The notes below the pieces were generated by a model. The model was given only the letters and a program-made list of their open reading frames with translations. It ran no database searches and had not been told where the DNA came from. DNA of 64,000 bases from G965195345 sp965277775 (GTDB lineage: Bacteria; Pseudomonadota; Gammaproteobacteria; CAKMZV01): contig OZ255843.1 of the NCBI GenBank assembly GCA_965277775.1, positions 1,054,001 to 1,118,000 on the forward strand, in the 5' to 3' direction. Shown here in pieces: positions 10,001-18,043 of this stretch. Position 1 is the first letter of the stretch. Every line of letters begins with the position of its first letter. The position numbers were made by a program, and so were the translations under genes.

Positions 10001-10413
10001 GGGATACTCGATACATAAACTTGTGCGTTTGAGGTCGTTACAGTGACCACCCCAGTATTGGATTGACTAACCGTAATTGCTGTTGCGTTGGATACAGAAG
10101 CGACTAGCCGAGGTGTCGCAAAATCTTCATCAACACTAAGGTTGCTGCTTGATACTGAAAAAGTGGGGGTTGTTGGGCTTATTGTCGCTGCTGGCGCAGG
10201 TGCGTCGCTACCGCCCCCACCGCCGCCGCAAGCAGACAATAATGCAGATAGCATCAAGGTTGTACCTATGGTATTCAATGCGCGTCGATTCACTGCCTTG
10301 AATGTGCGAGCAATTCCACACATAAAAGCGAAAATAGATAGGCTGACAACGCTTTCATGAAACAATGAAGCGGTCGTATATTTTGTTAGAAATCTTGAAA
10401 ATACAGTAATCAT
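7063..10413 (-). CDS. Surface lipoprotein C: five to six cadherin-like repeats plus seven-bladed FG-GAP propeller
   Basis: I chose the ATG at 10413 (MITVFSRFLTKYTTASLFHE) because it aligns with the MYKLF start of the paralogues, giving 1,116 residues; the frame extends to a TTG at 10452. The lipobox is LLSAC followed by six Gly (no homopolymer here). It has more repeats than gene B: two near-identical repeats of about 90 residues (SVSSSNxSxDEDFATP), then VGGFSPITINTTASDIEDG, NEQEDFGIAVVIRTTATDAD and the VTIGSDPVVLTVSAFDVED repeat. The fibronectin-like segment (KTLNFAWSAITSATHYQLQ) leads into seven FG-GAP blades ending AGAVYLY. Stretches shared with A and B are nearly identical in DNA. It is probably an outer-membrane-anchored surface protein; ligand and role are unknown. 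Confidence 0.9.
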   Translation of the reverse strand: MITVFSRFLTKYTTASLFHESVVSLSIFAFMCGIARTFKAVNRRALNTIGTTLMLSALLSACGGGGGGSDAPAPAATISPTTPTFSVSSSNLSVDEDFATPRLVASVSNATAITVSQSNTGVVTVTTSNAQVYVSSIPNANGRTILTIRATNGTLIATTQVTVTVDAVNDTTTPTFSVSSSNFSIDEDFATPQLVASVSNATTITVSQSNTGVVTVTTSNAQVNVSSIANANGRTILTIRATNGAFSATTQVTVTVNAVNDPPILAVSSNNISTVGGFSPITINTTASDIEDGALAFTVSESTTGVVRVGTSADAIILSNIPNASGQTTLTVTVVDSSGSTVTQTIAVNVTITTSTSIPALSVSSTFVNEQEDFGIAVVIRTTATDADGDAITLSVSTSSRLVDVAISTPNNSTNTITNSITLSAVANAHGTTTLTVLATDSGGQSHSTEIVVVVTSVEDTPILTVTSNAVTIGSDPVVLTVSAFDVEDSTLSFSVSTGQGVVNTAITTTSLTITRLGLNASQIILTLRTTDTGGLSTFTSIVVSPAPLLVVTTGGIKTLNFAWSAITSATHYQLQSNPDGTSGFTDLSTTGIVVSPNSTNIRQTTAQALVALHRYIPNVRNPQYSVGTCNTASSCAPLFAHNTVSLTNAQLNSLIGRLQASNAGRDDSFGAPMSLSGDGNTLAVGAWNEDGSSTGVNGAQDDNTVSNSGAVYVFRRNGGAWSQQAYIKASNTGQGDYFGFPVSLSSDGNTLAVGAISEAGSSTGVNGVQNDNTASFSGAVYVFRRIGGVWSQQAYIKASNTGQGDFFTFSVSLNDDGNTLAVGAYREDSSSTGVNGAQNNNSTTNSGAVYLFRFNTISSIWSQQAYIKASNTGAFDQFGWSASLSADGNTLAVGATGEDSLSTGVNRAQDDNTASNSGAVYLFRFNTTSSIWSQQAYIKASNMGGEFGNSVSLSADGNTLAVGARDEDSSSTGVNGAQNNNSTNTGAVYVFRFSTGSSTWAQQAYIKASNTGALDQFGNSMSLSADGNILAVGATGEDGSTTGIGGVDDNGTDNAGATYVFEFGNGAWAQQAYIKAIDPSVGAFFGGSVSLSSSGDTLAVGAYGVNNLAGAVYLY

Positions 10414-10478
10414 AATAGTCCATTTAATGTTGAAAAAAAATTGAATGTTCAAATGCGGATTTGTAAAACCAGCAATTA

Positions 10479-10484
10479 ATTATA
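10479..10484 (-). promoter_or_regulatory. Putative -10 box of lipoprotein gene C
   Basis: A perfect TATAAT on the minus strand lies 66 bases before the chosen ATG (10413) and 27 bases before the alternative TTG. I see no good -35. This upstream region is unrelated to those of genes A and B. Confidence 0.35.
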
Positions 10485-10818
10485 CTAAATTTTCAATAAA
10501 AGTATATTTTTTTACCCTATACGTAGAGTGTGTACGAGAACATTTGGAGTCAAAGCATCCTCTTATTAACGGTTTCATTGTAAACTCGATAAATATAGCG
10601 GGATTAGGGTCAGGTTCTGAATAAAACATAGCCACAACGCAATAAAGATGAGCGAAGTTGATCTTGCGCTCACTTGGTGGCTCTATAAACGGACGAGATC
10701 AAAATGTTCCAAAATCGATACAATTCAATAAAGTTGTTATAGAAGTTATCGCACCATTCAGTGAATCAGACGTTCCAAGCAGTCGGGTTTCAAAATTTAT
10801 GTTGATTTTGAGCGATCC
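10485..10818. other. Intergenic region between lipoprotein gene C and secB
   Basis: I see no gene here. A 64-codon plus-strand frame at 10658-10852 has no recognisable domain, no good ribosome binding site and overlaps the secB terminator, so I do not call it. Confidence 0.6.
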
Positions 10819-10840
10819 AAAAAGGAATCGCCTTTATTCC
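10819..10840 (-). terminator. Rho-independent terminator of secB
   Basis: On the minus strand, directly after the secB stop codon, GGAAT and ATTCC form a short stem around a 7-base loop followed by five T. Confidence 0.6.
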
Positions 10841-10841
10841 G

Positions 10842-11273
10842 CTAATGATTGAGCGATTGTTTATTTTTGTACAAAGCATCAAAGTTGACTGGGTCAATAA
10901 GCAAAGGCAGGAAGCCACCTTTGGTGGTTAAGTCAGCGACCGCCTCGCGTGCGAATGGATACAATTGAGCTGGGCAGTAAGCGCCCAGAACCATATCCAA
11001 TGATTCTGAATCAAAGCCCGTGACGGTGAAAATGCCAGCTTGTTGCAACTCAATCAGAAAAATGGTTTCGTTATCTTGTTGTACAGACACCGTTAGATGG
11101 AGCACCACTTCATAGGTGTCCTCGGTGATTTTATTGACATCAACATTTAAGTCAAAATTACTGGACGGCTGAAAATTTTCAGTAAACACTTTTGGAACTT
11201 TTGGCGACTCATACGAGACATCTTTTAAATAAATTTTTTGTATGTGCAGTTGCTGTTCGGTTGTCTCATTCAT
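10842..11273 (-). CDS. secB: Protein-export chaperone SecB
   Basis: SecB binds unfolded precursors in the cytoplasm and hands them to SecA for export. The 143-residue product has the family features: LHIQKIYLKDVSYESP near the N-terminus, a central strand set with EVVLHLTVSV, the QQAGIFTV segment, LGAYCPAQLYPFARE and the final GGFLPLLIDPVNFDALY. I start at the ATG at 11273, which has AGGTG six bases upstream, rather than at the in-frame upstream codon (11291). It is the last gene of a yibN-like/grxC/secB cluster on the minus strand, the order known from enterobacteria. It would serve the large exported lipoproteins nearby, though that link is inference. Confidence 0.97.
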   Translation of the reverse strand: MNETTEQQLHIQKIYLKDVSYESPKVPKVFTENFQPSSNFDLNVDVNKITEDTYEVVLHLTVSVQQDNETIFLIELQQAGIFTVTGFDSESLDMVLGAYCPAQLYPFAREAVADLTTKGGFLPLLIDPVNFDALYKNKQSLNH

Positions 11274-11299
11274 CACTTCACCTTTAACCAATTGTAGAA

Positions 11300-11563
11300 T
11301 TATCCTTGTTTTGTTAGCAAAGCATCTAATCTGCCTTGCATTTCTAAACTTCTTAGATCGGTAAATCCGCCGATCAACACATCATCAATAAAGATTTGTG
11401 GAACCGTTTGGGCGCCTTGGGTGCGTTGTTGCATCTCCTCCCAGCCTTCGGGGTCATTATCAATCACCTTTTCTTCATATAAGACTTGTTTGTCATCAAG
11501 CAATTGTTTTGCTGCTATACAAAATGGGCACATTGCCCAAGTGTACATAAATACTTTAACCAT
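11300..11563 (-). CDS. grxC: Glutaredoxin 3 type
   Basis: This 87-residue cytoplasmic dithiol glutaredoxin reduces disulfides using glutathione. It starts MVKVFMYTWAMCPFC, with the redox pair Cys12-Pro-Phe-Cys15, followed by the cis-Pro motif TVPQIFID and the glutathione-binding GGFTDL. A longer frame exists upstream (to 11809), but it overlaps the rhodanese gene in another frame and adds a low-complexity tail with no homology, so I use the ATG at 11563. It lies between the yibN-like gene (88-base gap) and secB (26-base gap), probably co-transcribed. Confidence 0.95.
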   Translation of the reverse strand: MVKVFMYTWAMCPFCIAAKQLLDDKQVLYEEKVIDNDPEGWEEMQQRTQGAQTVPQIFIDDVLIGGFTDLRSLEMQGRLDALLTKQG

Positions 11564-11651
11564 AGGTTCTCCGAACTTTAATGATTCTGGTTGAAGGGTT
11601 TTTTTAATCACAAGCCCAGGAACAGATAACTGCAACCGATGCTGAATAAAA

Positions 11652-12188
11652 TTAATCATCTTTGACAGGTTTAGCCTTTTTAGATTGCTTGGCCTTGGCC
11701 TTGGTGGGTTCTTCTTTGGCCAGCTTTTTGGAGCGTTTGGCCGCTTTAGACTTGGTTGAGTCTTTAATGCCTGATTTAACCGTGGGCAAGCTTGCCGTTT
11801 GCCAACCATTTAAACCCAATTGCAAATGATGAATATTTTCAAAGCCTTTTTTCTTCATGGCCGAACAAGCTTTTGAAGCAGTTGTGCCAGCCTGACAATA
11901 GATCAAATATTTTTGAGTAATATCAAACGTGTCTAATTGTTGTTTAAGCGTTTCAAATTCGATGTTTTTTGCGTCAACGATGTGCCCTTTTTTAAAAGCT
12001 TCTGAGGGCCGAACATCTATGACCTGAGCGCCCTCATTCATCAACACCACGGCCGCTTCTGGTGTGATTGACTTATAACCTTTTAAGACGGAACTAAAAC
12101 CATAAACGACCATGATGGCTGTAACGGCCACTGCTGCTGCAATGGGCCAATTTGCATATAAAAATATTTGTAAATCTTGCGGAGACAT
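11652..12188 (-). CDS. Membrane-anchored rhodanese-domain protein (YibN-like)
   Basis: The 178-residue product has one N-terminal membrane segment (about residues 14-34) and a single rhodanese domain (about 40-140) with VIDVRPSEAFKKGHI and the active-site loop YCQAGTTASKA (Cys98). The C-terminal ~40 residues are a Lys-rich tail that is longer and more basic than I expect for this family. Rhodaneses transfer sulfane sulfur via a persulfide; the physiological substrate here is unknown. It heads the cluster with grxC and secB, matching the enterobacterial yibN-grxC-secB order. Confidence 0.9.
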   Translation of the reverse strand: MSPQDLQIFLYANWPIAAAVAVTAIMVVYGFSSVLKGYKSITPEAAVVLMNEGAQVIDVRPSEAFKKGHIVDAKNIEFETLKQQLDTFDITQKYLIYCQAGTTASKACSAMKKKGFENIHHLQLGLNGWQTASLPTVKSGIKDSTKSKAAKRSKKLAKEEPTKAKAKQSKKAKPVKDD

Positions 12189-12463
12189 AGGGCTTAGTGT
12201 TAAAGTCTGATTGTGATCTTTGTGTTATTTTTTCAGCCTGCTTGTTTAAAAAACAATTGAGCCATTGGTTAGATTCATTATACTTGATTAGCCAAAGCAT
12301 TGTTATTTGCTGATGCCTTAGATCCCTGCCAAAGTATCTACAAAGCTGTCATTTATGGTCTAAAATAAATGTCTTAGAAATTTTCAATAAATCAAGGCTT
12401 TCTTTTAAAATAATTATCCCCATATTAAGCATACAATACACCATTGATGACAAAGAGGAATAT

Positions 12464-12805
12464 ATGACAGTCAAACTAACTCAAGATGCAGCCGAACACG
12501 TCAACATCATGCTGAAAAAAAGAGGCAGTGGTTTAGGATTGCGTTTAGGCATTCGAGTGAGCGGCTGTACTGGCTATGCCTACATCGTTGATTACGCGGA
12601 TGAGATTGGAGACAAAGACACCATTTTTGAGAGTCATGGTGTCAAAGTTGTCGTGGACCAAAAAAGCTTACCGGTGATCAGTGGTATGACCGTCGGTTTT
12701 ACCAAGCACAATTTATTGAATCAAGGATTCGAGTTCAACAATCCAAATGTTGAGGACAGTTGTGGTTGTGGCGAAAGTTTCAGTATTAAATCAGAAGCTT
12801 CTTAG
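12464..12805 (+). CDS. A-type iron-sulfur carrier protein (IscA/ErpA family)
   Basis: The 113-residue HesB-type protein carries the three conserved cysteines: Cys35 in the RVSGCTGYAY motif, and Cys100 and Cys102 in DSCGCGESF. Such proteins bind and pass Fe-S clusters to apo-targets. An AGAGGA ribosome binding site lies six bases before the ATG. It stands alone: no iscS, iscU or hscAB lies nearby, so I do not decide between IscA and ErpA. Its stop codon is only two bases from the stop of the convergent rpoD, with no terminator hairpin between them. Confidence 0.92.
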   Translation: MTVKLTQDAAEHVNIMLKKRGSGLGLRLGIRVSGCTGYAYIVDYADEIGDKDTIFESHGVKVVVDQKSLPVISGMTVGFTKHNLLNQGFEFNNPNVEDSCGCGESFSIKSEAS

Positions 12806-12807
12806 AC

Positions 12808-14586
12808 TCAGCGATCATTCAAGAAACTTCTTAACCGATCAATGCGCATGGGATGGCGGAGCTTTTTGAGTGCTTTTGCTTCAATTTGACGAATTCTTTC
12901 GCGCGTGACACTGTATTGACGACCCACCTCTTCTAAGGTGTATTCTGTTGGCGTACCAATGCCAAATCGCATTTTGACCACATCGATTTCTCTTTTACTC
13001 AGCTCGCCCAACAAAGATTCAACCATTTCCGTTAAGCCTTGTTTTTCAGCAGCCACTTCAGGTGAGGAAAGATTTTCATCTGCAATAAAATCACCCAATG
13101 AGGAATCTTCTTCATCGCCGATCGGCGCATCTAAAGAACTCGGTTCCAATGAAACTTTGAATATTTGCTGAATTTTAGAAGGCAGCATTTCCATGGTTTC
13201 AGCCAACTCATCTATGGTGGGTGTACGTCCATGTTCTTGCAATAGCTTGGTTTGCATTTTTTTCATTTTATTGATCGTTTCAATCATATGTACTGGGACT
13301 CGAACGGTACGGGCTTGATCCGCTATGGATCGAGTAATCGCTTGGCGAATCCACCAAGTCGCATAGGTTGAAAACTTGTAACCACGTCTAAATTCAAATT
13401 TATCCACAGCTTTCATAAGACCGATGTTGCCTTCTTGAATCACATCTAAAAATTGTAATCCTCGATTGCTGTATTTTTTGGCAATTGAAATGACCAATCG
13501 TAAATTCGCCTCTATCATTTGGTCCTTATAGACCTGGATTTGACTGCTACTTTTGCTTAAGTTCAATTCCAATTCTTTCAGTTTGGGTATGCTAATTCCG
13601 ATCTGGTCTGGCATGCGATTTAGTTCCGCTTGCGCATGATTCACAAAATCAACATAGTATTTTTCACTCTCAGATTTTATTTCTCTATTTTTCAATAAAT
13701 TTTCGATCCAATCGCCATATTTCTTTTGCTTGTTATAGGCCTTAACCACTTCCTTGCGATCAAATTTCAATTTATTGATTAAAGTTTCACGAATAACCGA
13801 CTCTTTCTGACGGATTTCTTGGGCAAATTTGGTCACATCTGCCAACACTTTAATAATAAACACATTCGACAAACGCACTTCCCTAAGGATTTTTCTACGC
13901 GATTTGAGGGTTTTGGCTGAAACCACGCGTGAAACAAATTCATGTAATTGTGCTAATGTGAAGTTTACGACTTCGAACACATTCTCTTCTTCATTGGACA
14001 TTTGTGTCAAATATTCTTCAACGGTGATATGATCTTCATCTGGCCATGCCAAACCAATGACAATATCCCCAACCTTGTGTTCTTGGGTTTTAATTCTTGC
14101 AAAGTCAACCTCTAACAAGTGAACCAATCGAGAATAGCCGTACAATTGTTCGTGTAAAACCTTTTTACTAGCTTCGATATTACGCGCTATGGTAATTTCC
14201 TGGGCTCGAGTGAGCAGGCTATTGATGCCCATTTCACGCATGTACATTCTGGTCGGATCGGTTGTCCTTCCAAGCTCATTGGCAATGGCGGCCAAATCTG
14301 AATCTTGGGGCTCAGCATCCGAATTATTTTGAGCGAGTTTTCTCGTCGTATTTTCACCAAACATGTCATCGTGAATGGATTCTTCTGTGACAACAATGTC
14401 GTGGTCCTCTAAAAATCCTATCAAATACTCTAAAGCATCAGGATCACGAGGCATTTCTTCAAATTGAGACTCAATGTCTAAATAGCTGATGAAGCCTTGT
14501 GCATTACCAAGCTCCACCAGTGCTTCTAATATGGGCGCTTCGATTTCTTCGGGTAAATCACTGGGTGATTCAAATATTTTTGACAT
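12808..14586 (-). CDS. rpoD: RNA polymerase sigma-70 factor RpoD
   Basis: Primary sigma factor of 592 residues. Region 1.1 lies at about 1-75 and region 1.2 at about 107-140 (DPTRMYMREMG). A non-conserved region (about 141-355) is followed by regions 2.1-2.4 at about 358-430 with NLRLVISIAKKYSNRGLQFL, STYATWWIRQAITRSIADQ and RTVRVPVHMIETINK. Region 4.2 at about 550-580 has YTLEEVGRQYSVTRERIRQI. The length is slightly under the usual 600-plus because the non-conserved region and region 1.1 linker are short. It is the last gene of the minus-strand bioB-bioF-maf-rpoD series, with a 210-base gap after maf that may hold its own promoter. No dnaG or rpsU is adjacent. Confidence 0.97.
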   Translation of the reverse strand: MSKIFESPSDLPEEIEAPILEALVELGNAQGFISYLDIESQFEEMPRDPDALEYLIGFLEDHDIVVTEESIHDDMFGENTTRKLAQNNSDAEPQDSDLAAIANELGRTTDPTRMYMREMGINSLLTRAQEITIARNIEASKKVLHEQLYGYSRLVHLLEVDFARIKTQEHKVGDIVIGLAWPDEDHITVEEYLTQMSNEEENVFEVVNFTLAQLHEFVSRVVSAKTLKSRRKILREVRLSNVFIIKVLADVTKFAQEIRQKESVIRETLINKLKFDRKEVVKAYNKQKKYGDWIENLLKNREIKSESEKYYVDFVNHAQAELNRMPDQIGISIPKLKELELNLSKSSSQIQVYKDQMIEANLRLVISIAKKYSNRGLQFLDVIQEGNIGLMKAVDKFEFRRGYKFSTYATWWIRQAITRSIADQARTVRVPVHMIETINKMKKMQTKLLQEHGRTPTIDELAETMEMLPSKIQQIFKVSLEPSSLDAPIGDEEDSSLGDFIADENLSSPEVAAEKQGLTEMVESLLGELSKREIDVVKMRFGIGTPTEYTLEEVGRQYSVTRERIRQIEAKALKKLRHPMRIDRLRSFLNDR

Positions 14587-14796
14587 GGGCGTATTTAGGC
14601 GTTATTGAATTAAGTTATCTCTTGATACGTGTATATGCTTCCAAAACCACATTTTTTACCAAGAATTTTAGGGACGAGGATTATACCTGAAAGATGAAAA
14701 ATTAGCAGAGCGCCGTGTATCATCATTTTTGCGGTTTGAAATTCAGTCTGAGCAAAATATTGTGCGGCACTTCTGACCCCTCGCACAGCAAATCCT

Positions 14797-15411
14797 TCAC
14801 TTGTGATCCATGGGTTGAGCATAGGGCGTCAGCACAGAGATACCGGCTTGTTGGAGAAAATCACACACACTGAGCAGGGGCAATCCCATCAGTGAACCGG
14901 GTTCTTCTTCGTGTAAGGTGGTACATAATGCAATGCCTAAGCCTTCTGATCGAAATGCCCCGGCACACGAAAGCGGTTGATCCTGTTCAATATAATATTC
15001 TATGTTCGCCTGGCTCAATGATTTTATTTGAATGTCTGTGCGCCTTAGGCACGACCATTGACGATCCTGGTGAATGACGCACAAAGCGGTCAAAAATTGG
15101 ATGTGGCAATTAGAAGCTTGCAATAAATCCTCGATGGCTCTTTGTTTGGTGTGTGGCTTGCCTATGTGTTTTTGGGGGTCTTTATCCAAATTGATCATGA
15201 CTTCATCGCTGCCAATTATTATGCTGTTGGGCATGGCTTGGGCAATTTTTTGTGCTTTCTCTAAGGCTAATCGTTGAACAAAGACTTCTATGTCCTCGCC
15301 CACCCTACGAGATTCATCAATGTTCGCTGGCATACAAGTAAAAGACTGTTTTAACCTTTGTAATAAAGTTTTTCGAGCTGGAGAAGCTGAAGCGAGAATG
15401 ATTTGAGTCAT
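14797..15411 (-). CDS. Maf-family nucleoside triphosphate pyrophosphatase (YceF-like)
   Basis: This 204-residue house-cleaning enzyme hydrolyses non-canonical nucleotides to monophosphates. The N-terminal substrate loop is ASASPARKTLL and the catalytic Asp is in IIIGSDEVM (Asp69). Further conserved elements are IGKPHTKQRA and the later EEPGSLMGLPL. The subfamily (7-methyl-GTP type YceF versus dTTP type) is inferred from overall pattern. It starts 7 bases after the bioF stop and is likely co-transcribed with bioB and bioF. Confidence 0.9.
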   Translation of the reverse strand: MTQIILASASPARKTLLQRLKQSFTCMPANIDESRRVGEDIEVFVQRLALEKAQKIAQAMPNSIIIGSDEVMINLDKDPQKHIGKPHTKQRAIEDLLQASNCHIQFLTALCVIHQDRQWSCLRRTDIQIKSLSQANIEYYIEQDQPLSCAGAFRSEGLGIALCTTLHEEEPGSLMGLPLLSVCDFLQQAGISVLTPYAQPMDHK

Positions 15412-15418
15412 TTGGCCA

Positions 15419-16588
15419 TCACTGAGTTTGCGGTTGAAGCGCGCTTAGGGCCTCAACAAACTGAAGCACTTCCGATTCGGTATGATTTGCCGTCAAAGTA
15501 ATACGCAAGCGCGGCTGTGGCACTGTGGGTGGCCGTATGGCCGGCACCCAGTAACCCATTTGTTTGAGTTGGTTAGACAGTTTTAGCGCCTGCTCGCTGT
15601 CGCCAATCATGATCGGCTGTATGGCAGAATCTGATGCCAATAAAGGCCAACCTTGCTGCATTAATCCTTCACGTAATAATTGAATATTTTGGGTCAATCG
15701 GCGGCGTAACGCACAACCCTCTTCACCACGAATGATTTGCAATGACTTCATGGCCGCCACACTGAGCGCGGGCGGCATGGCTGTGGTATAAATCCAACTG
15801 CGTGCTTTTTGCCTTAGGACATCAATCATGGCTGAATGACCGCCAACAATGGCACCAGAAACGCCAACGGCTTTGCCCAAGGTCGCCATGTATAAAGTTG
15901 TTTCGTCAATGGTTTGATTAAAATGCGCAAACAGTCCACGCCCCGCCCCATAAACTCCAAAGCCGTGTGCGTCATCCACATAAAGGCCTGCACTGGCGTT
16001 TCGCGCAATGGCAACGATTTTGTCCAATGCTGCTATATCACCATCCATTGAGAAAACCCCATCCGATACAACCCAAGCTTGTGCCGTGCTTGTCGCGAGC
16101 ATTTTCTGTAATTGTGCCACGTCACTATGGCGATAACGTTTGGTCCGTGCGCCTGATAATTTAGCCCCATCAATGAGAGAAGCATGATTTAATTTGTCTG
16201 AATAGATCTCATCAAAACGTTCCGCCAAGCCACTCAGCACACCCAAATTTGCCATATAACCTGTTGAAAAAAGCAAGGCTGATTCCACACCAATAAAATC
16301 CGCAAAAGCTTGCTCTAACTGTTCGTGTGCTTCGCTGTGACCACTGATTAAATGCGCCGATGTTGCGCCTAAACCATATTGCTTGATGCCTTGTTGACAG
16401 GCGGCGACGACGGCTGGATGGTTGGCTAAACCCAAATAATCGTTCGAACAGAATCCCAGATACGAACAGCCTTTGTGAATGATTTGATTGGTGTGTTGCC
16501 CTTGTCGAACATAGGTTTGCCTATAGAGTCCCTGGGCTTGTCGATTGGCCAGCCATTGCGCCTGCTTCATCAATGATGAGGTTGGCAT
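15419..16588 (-). CDS. bioF: 8-amino-7-oxononanoate synthase
   Basis: PLP-dependent enzyme condensing pimeloyl-ACP or -CoA with L-alanine in biotin synthesis. The 389 residues match the family length. Motifs include CSNDYLGLANHP, GHSEAHEQLE, the PLP Asp in VDDAHGFGVYG and the Schiff-base Lys239 in TLGKAVGVSGA. Its ATG overlaps the bioB stop in a TAATG junction, indicating translational coupling. Other bio genes (bioA, bioC, bioD, bioH) are not in the window. Confidence 0.96.
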   Translation of the reverse strand: MPTSSLMKQAQWLANRQAQGLYRQTYVRQGQHTNQIIHKGCSYLGFCSNDYLGLANHPAVVAACQQGIKQYGLGATSAHLISGHSEAHEQLEQAFADFIGVESALLFSTGYMANLGVLSGLAERFDEIYSDKLNHASLIDGAKLSGARTKRYRHSDVAQLQKMLATSTAQAWVVSDGVFSMDGDIAALDKIVAIARNASAGLYVDDAHGFGVYGAGRGLFAHFNQTIDETTLYMATLGKAVGVSGAIVGGHSAMIDVLRQKARSWIYTTAMPPALSVAAMKSLQIIRGEEGCALRRRLTQNIQLLREGLMQQGWPLLASDSAIQPIMIGDSEQALKLSNQLKQMGYWVPAIRPPTVPQPRLRITLTANHTESEVLQFVEALSALQPQTQ

Positions 16589-17637
16589 TAAGCTGTTTTT
16601 ACTGCCTCTTTGGCCAAATTGGCGGACTGCATGTACATGCCCAATTTGTCTAATAATGCTTTGTCTGCATTGGCTTTAGGATTATCTGTCGTCAGCAATT
16701 GATCGCCATAAAAAATGGAATTTGCCCCAGCCAGGAAGCACAATGCTTGTGTTTGCTCGCTCATTTCATTACGCCCTGCTGATAACCGAACGCGCGACTT
16801 GGGCATCAGTAAACGCGCGCAGGCGATGACACGAATAAATTCAAAAGGCTCTGTTTTGTCACGCATCTTAGCCATGGGTGTGCCTTCAATAGGCACCAAC
16901 AAATTGATCGGAACGCTTTCAGGGTGCGTTGGCAAGTTGGCAAAAGTGCGCAATAATTCGGCCCGATCTTGGGGGGCTTCGCCCATGCCAATGATTGCGC
17001 CACTGCAGACTTTCATACCTTGTTGACGAACGGCTTCTAAGGTGTCCAAACGATCTTGGAATGTTCGGGTCGTGATGACTTTAGGATAATAAGCTTCTGA
17101 CGTGTCTAAATTATGATTGTAGTAGTCCAGTCCAGCTTCATATAGGACTTTAGCTTGCTCACTGTCTAACATGCCCAGCGTGGCACAAACTTCCAGATCC
17201 AAGGCTTTCACTTCTTTGATCATATCAACCACATCAACCAGCTGTCTCCCTTTAGGATTCCGCCATGCAGCGCCCATACAAAATCTGGTTGCACCCGCTT
17301 CTTTGGCAGATTTGGCTTTTTCAATAACCTCGCTCAATGCCATCATTCGTTCTTTTTCAATGCCTGTATCGTAGCGCGCACTTTGCGAACAATAAGCACA
17401 ATCCTCGGCACAACCGCCTGATTTAATATTACACAAGGTGCTCACTTGAATTTCATTGGCATCAAAATACTGCCTGTGCACCTGTTGAGCAGAGAAAATT
17501 AAATCGTTGAATGGTTGTGAAAGCAGCGATCTGATCTCTGCGACGGTCCAGTCGTGTGCGACCACACCCAGTTGTCGCTCACCCATTAAGTGGCTTGACT
17601 GTTGCGATTGATTCATTGAACTGATCGTGGCTTCCAT
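16588..17637 (-). CDS. bioB: Biotin synthase
   Basis: This radical-SAM enzyme inserts sulfur into dethiobiotin. The 349-residue product carries CAEDCAYCSQSARY (Cys76, Cys80, Cys83 for the 4Fe-4S cluster), Cys120 in RFCMGAAWRNP and the YNHNLDTS motif. The N-terminus is uncertain: Met1, Met8 and Met18 are all possible and none has a clear Shine-Dalgarno sequence. A TATAAT box eight bases before the first ATG would favour a leaderless transcript starting at Met1. It is the first gene of bioB-bioF-maf. Confidence 0.96.
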   Translation of the reverse strand: MEATISSMNQSQQSSHLMGERQLGVVAHDWTVAEIRSLLSQPFNDLIFSAQQVHRQYFDANEIQVSTLCNIKSGGCAEDCAYCSQSARYDTGIEKERMMALSEVIEKAKSAKEAGATRFCMGAAWRNPKGRQLVDVVDMIKEVKALDLEVCATLGMLDSEQAKVLYEAGLDYYNHNLDTSEAYYPKVITTRTFQDRLDTLEAVRQQGMKVCSGAIIGMGEAPQDRAELLRTFANLPTHPESVPINLLVPIEGTPMAKMRDKTEPFEFIRVIACARLLMPKSRVRLSAGRNEMSEQTQALCFLAGANSIFYGDQLLTTDNPKANADKALLDKLGMYMQSANLAKEAVKTA

Positions 17638-17645
17638 AGTCGCGT

Positions 17646-17651
17646 ATTATA
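17646..17651 (-). promoter_or_regulatory. Putative -10 box of bioB
   Basis: Perfect TATAAT on the minus strand with only eight bases between it and the first ATG of bioB, so transcription would begin at or next to the start codon. No good -35 is visible. Confidence 0.35.
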
Positions 17652-18043
17652 ACCTTGCTCAAAAATGTTTAATAAAAAACGTTCACTGAGGCTCAGATGA
17701 TTCGGTTTTCCCATAAAGTGCGACATTTGGACTCATAGATCGCTGTACATAGCCTACAACATGATGGATTAAACGCGAACCCTTTCAGAGCAGGTAAAAT
17801 CTCGTCCTGTTTTGCTGTTGAAAGGTTTGAGTACCCCCGCTGTTTGATAGTATAATTAGAACCAATATTGAGGCTTATTTCAAATCAGCCAAACCCAGAC
17901 CAAATATGGCCAACTTACAGCGACCCTTTCCATTAACTTTTTACATGCCAAGCAAGGCTTTAGTCATAACACCTTTTAAATAGCGTCACTGCATAACCCT
18001 TATTACTTGAATAAACACTAAGATTCGATAATGCACTAAACCC
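17652..18043. other. Divergent intergenic region between bioB and ileS
   Basis: No gene is apparent in this region. On the plus strand TTGAGT (17827-17832) and a perfect TATAAT (17851-17856) are separated by 18 bp, forming a credible promoter for ileS about 190 bases before its ATG. No ribF precedes ileS, unlike in many relatives. I looked for and did not find a convincing T-box or other leader structure. Confidence 0.5.

Noticed and set aside
1..10452. Mobile element carrying the lipoprotein array
   Set aside because: I found no transposase, integrase, tRNA attachment site or terminal inverted repeats; duplication by homologous recombination explains the structure better.
10658..10852. 64-codon plus-strand frame between gene C and secB
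   Set aside because: It has no recognisable features or ribosome binding site, and it runs through the secB terminator and stop codon.
11564..11809. Longer start for the glutaredoxin gene
   Set aside because: The extension is an out-of-frame reading of the rhodanese gene's Lys-rich tail. The ATG at 11563 gives the normal family N-terminus.
17646..17690. BirA operator before bioB
   Set aside because: Half-site-like sequences around the -10 match the TTGTAAACC/GGTTTACAA pattern poorly and are about 11 bp apart instead of the usual 14-16.
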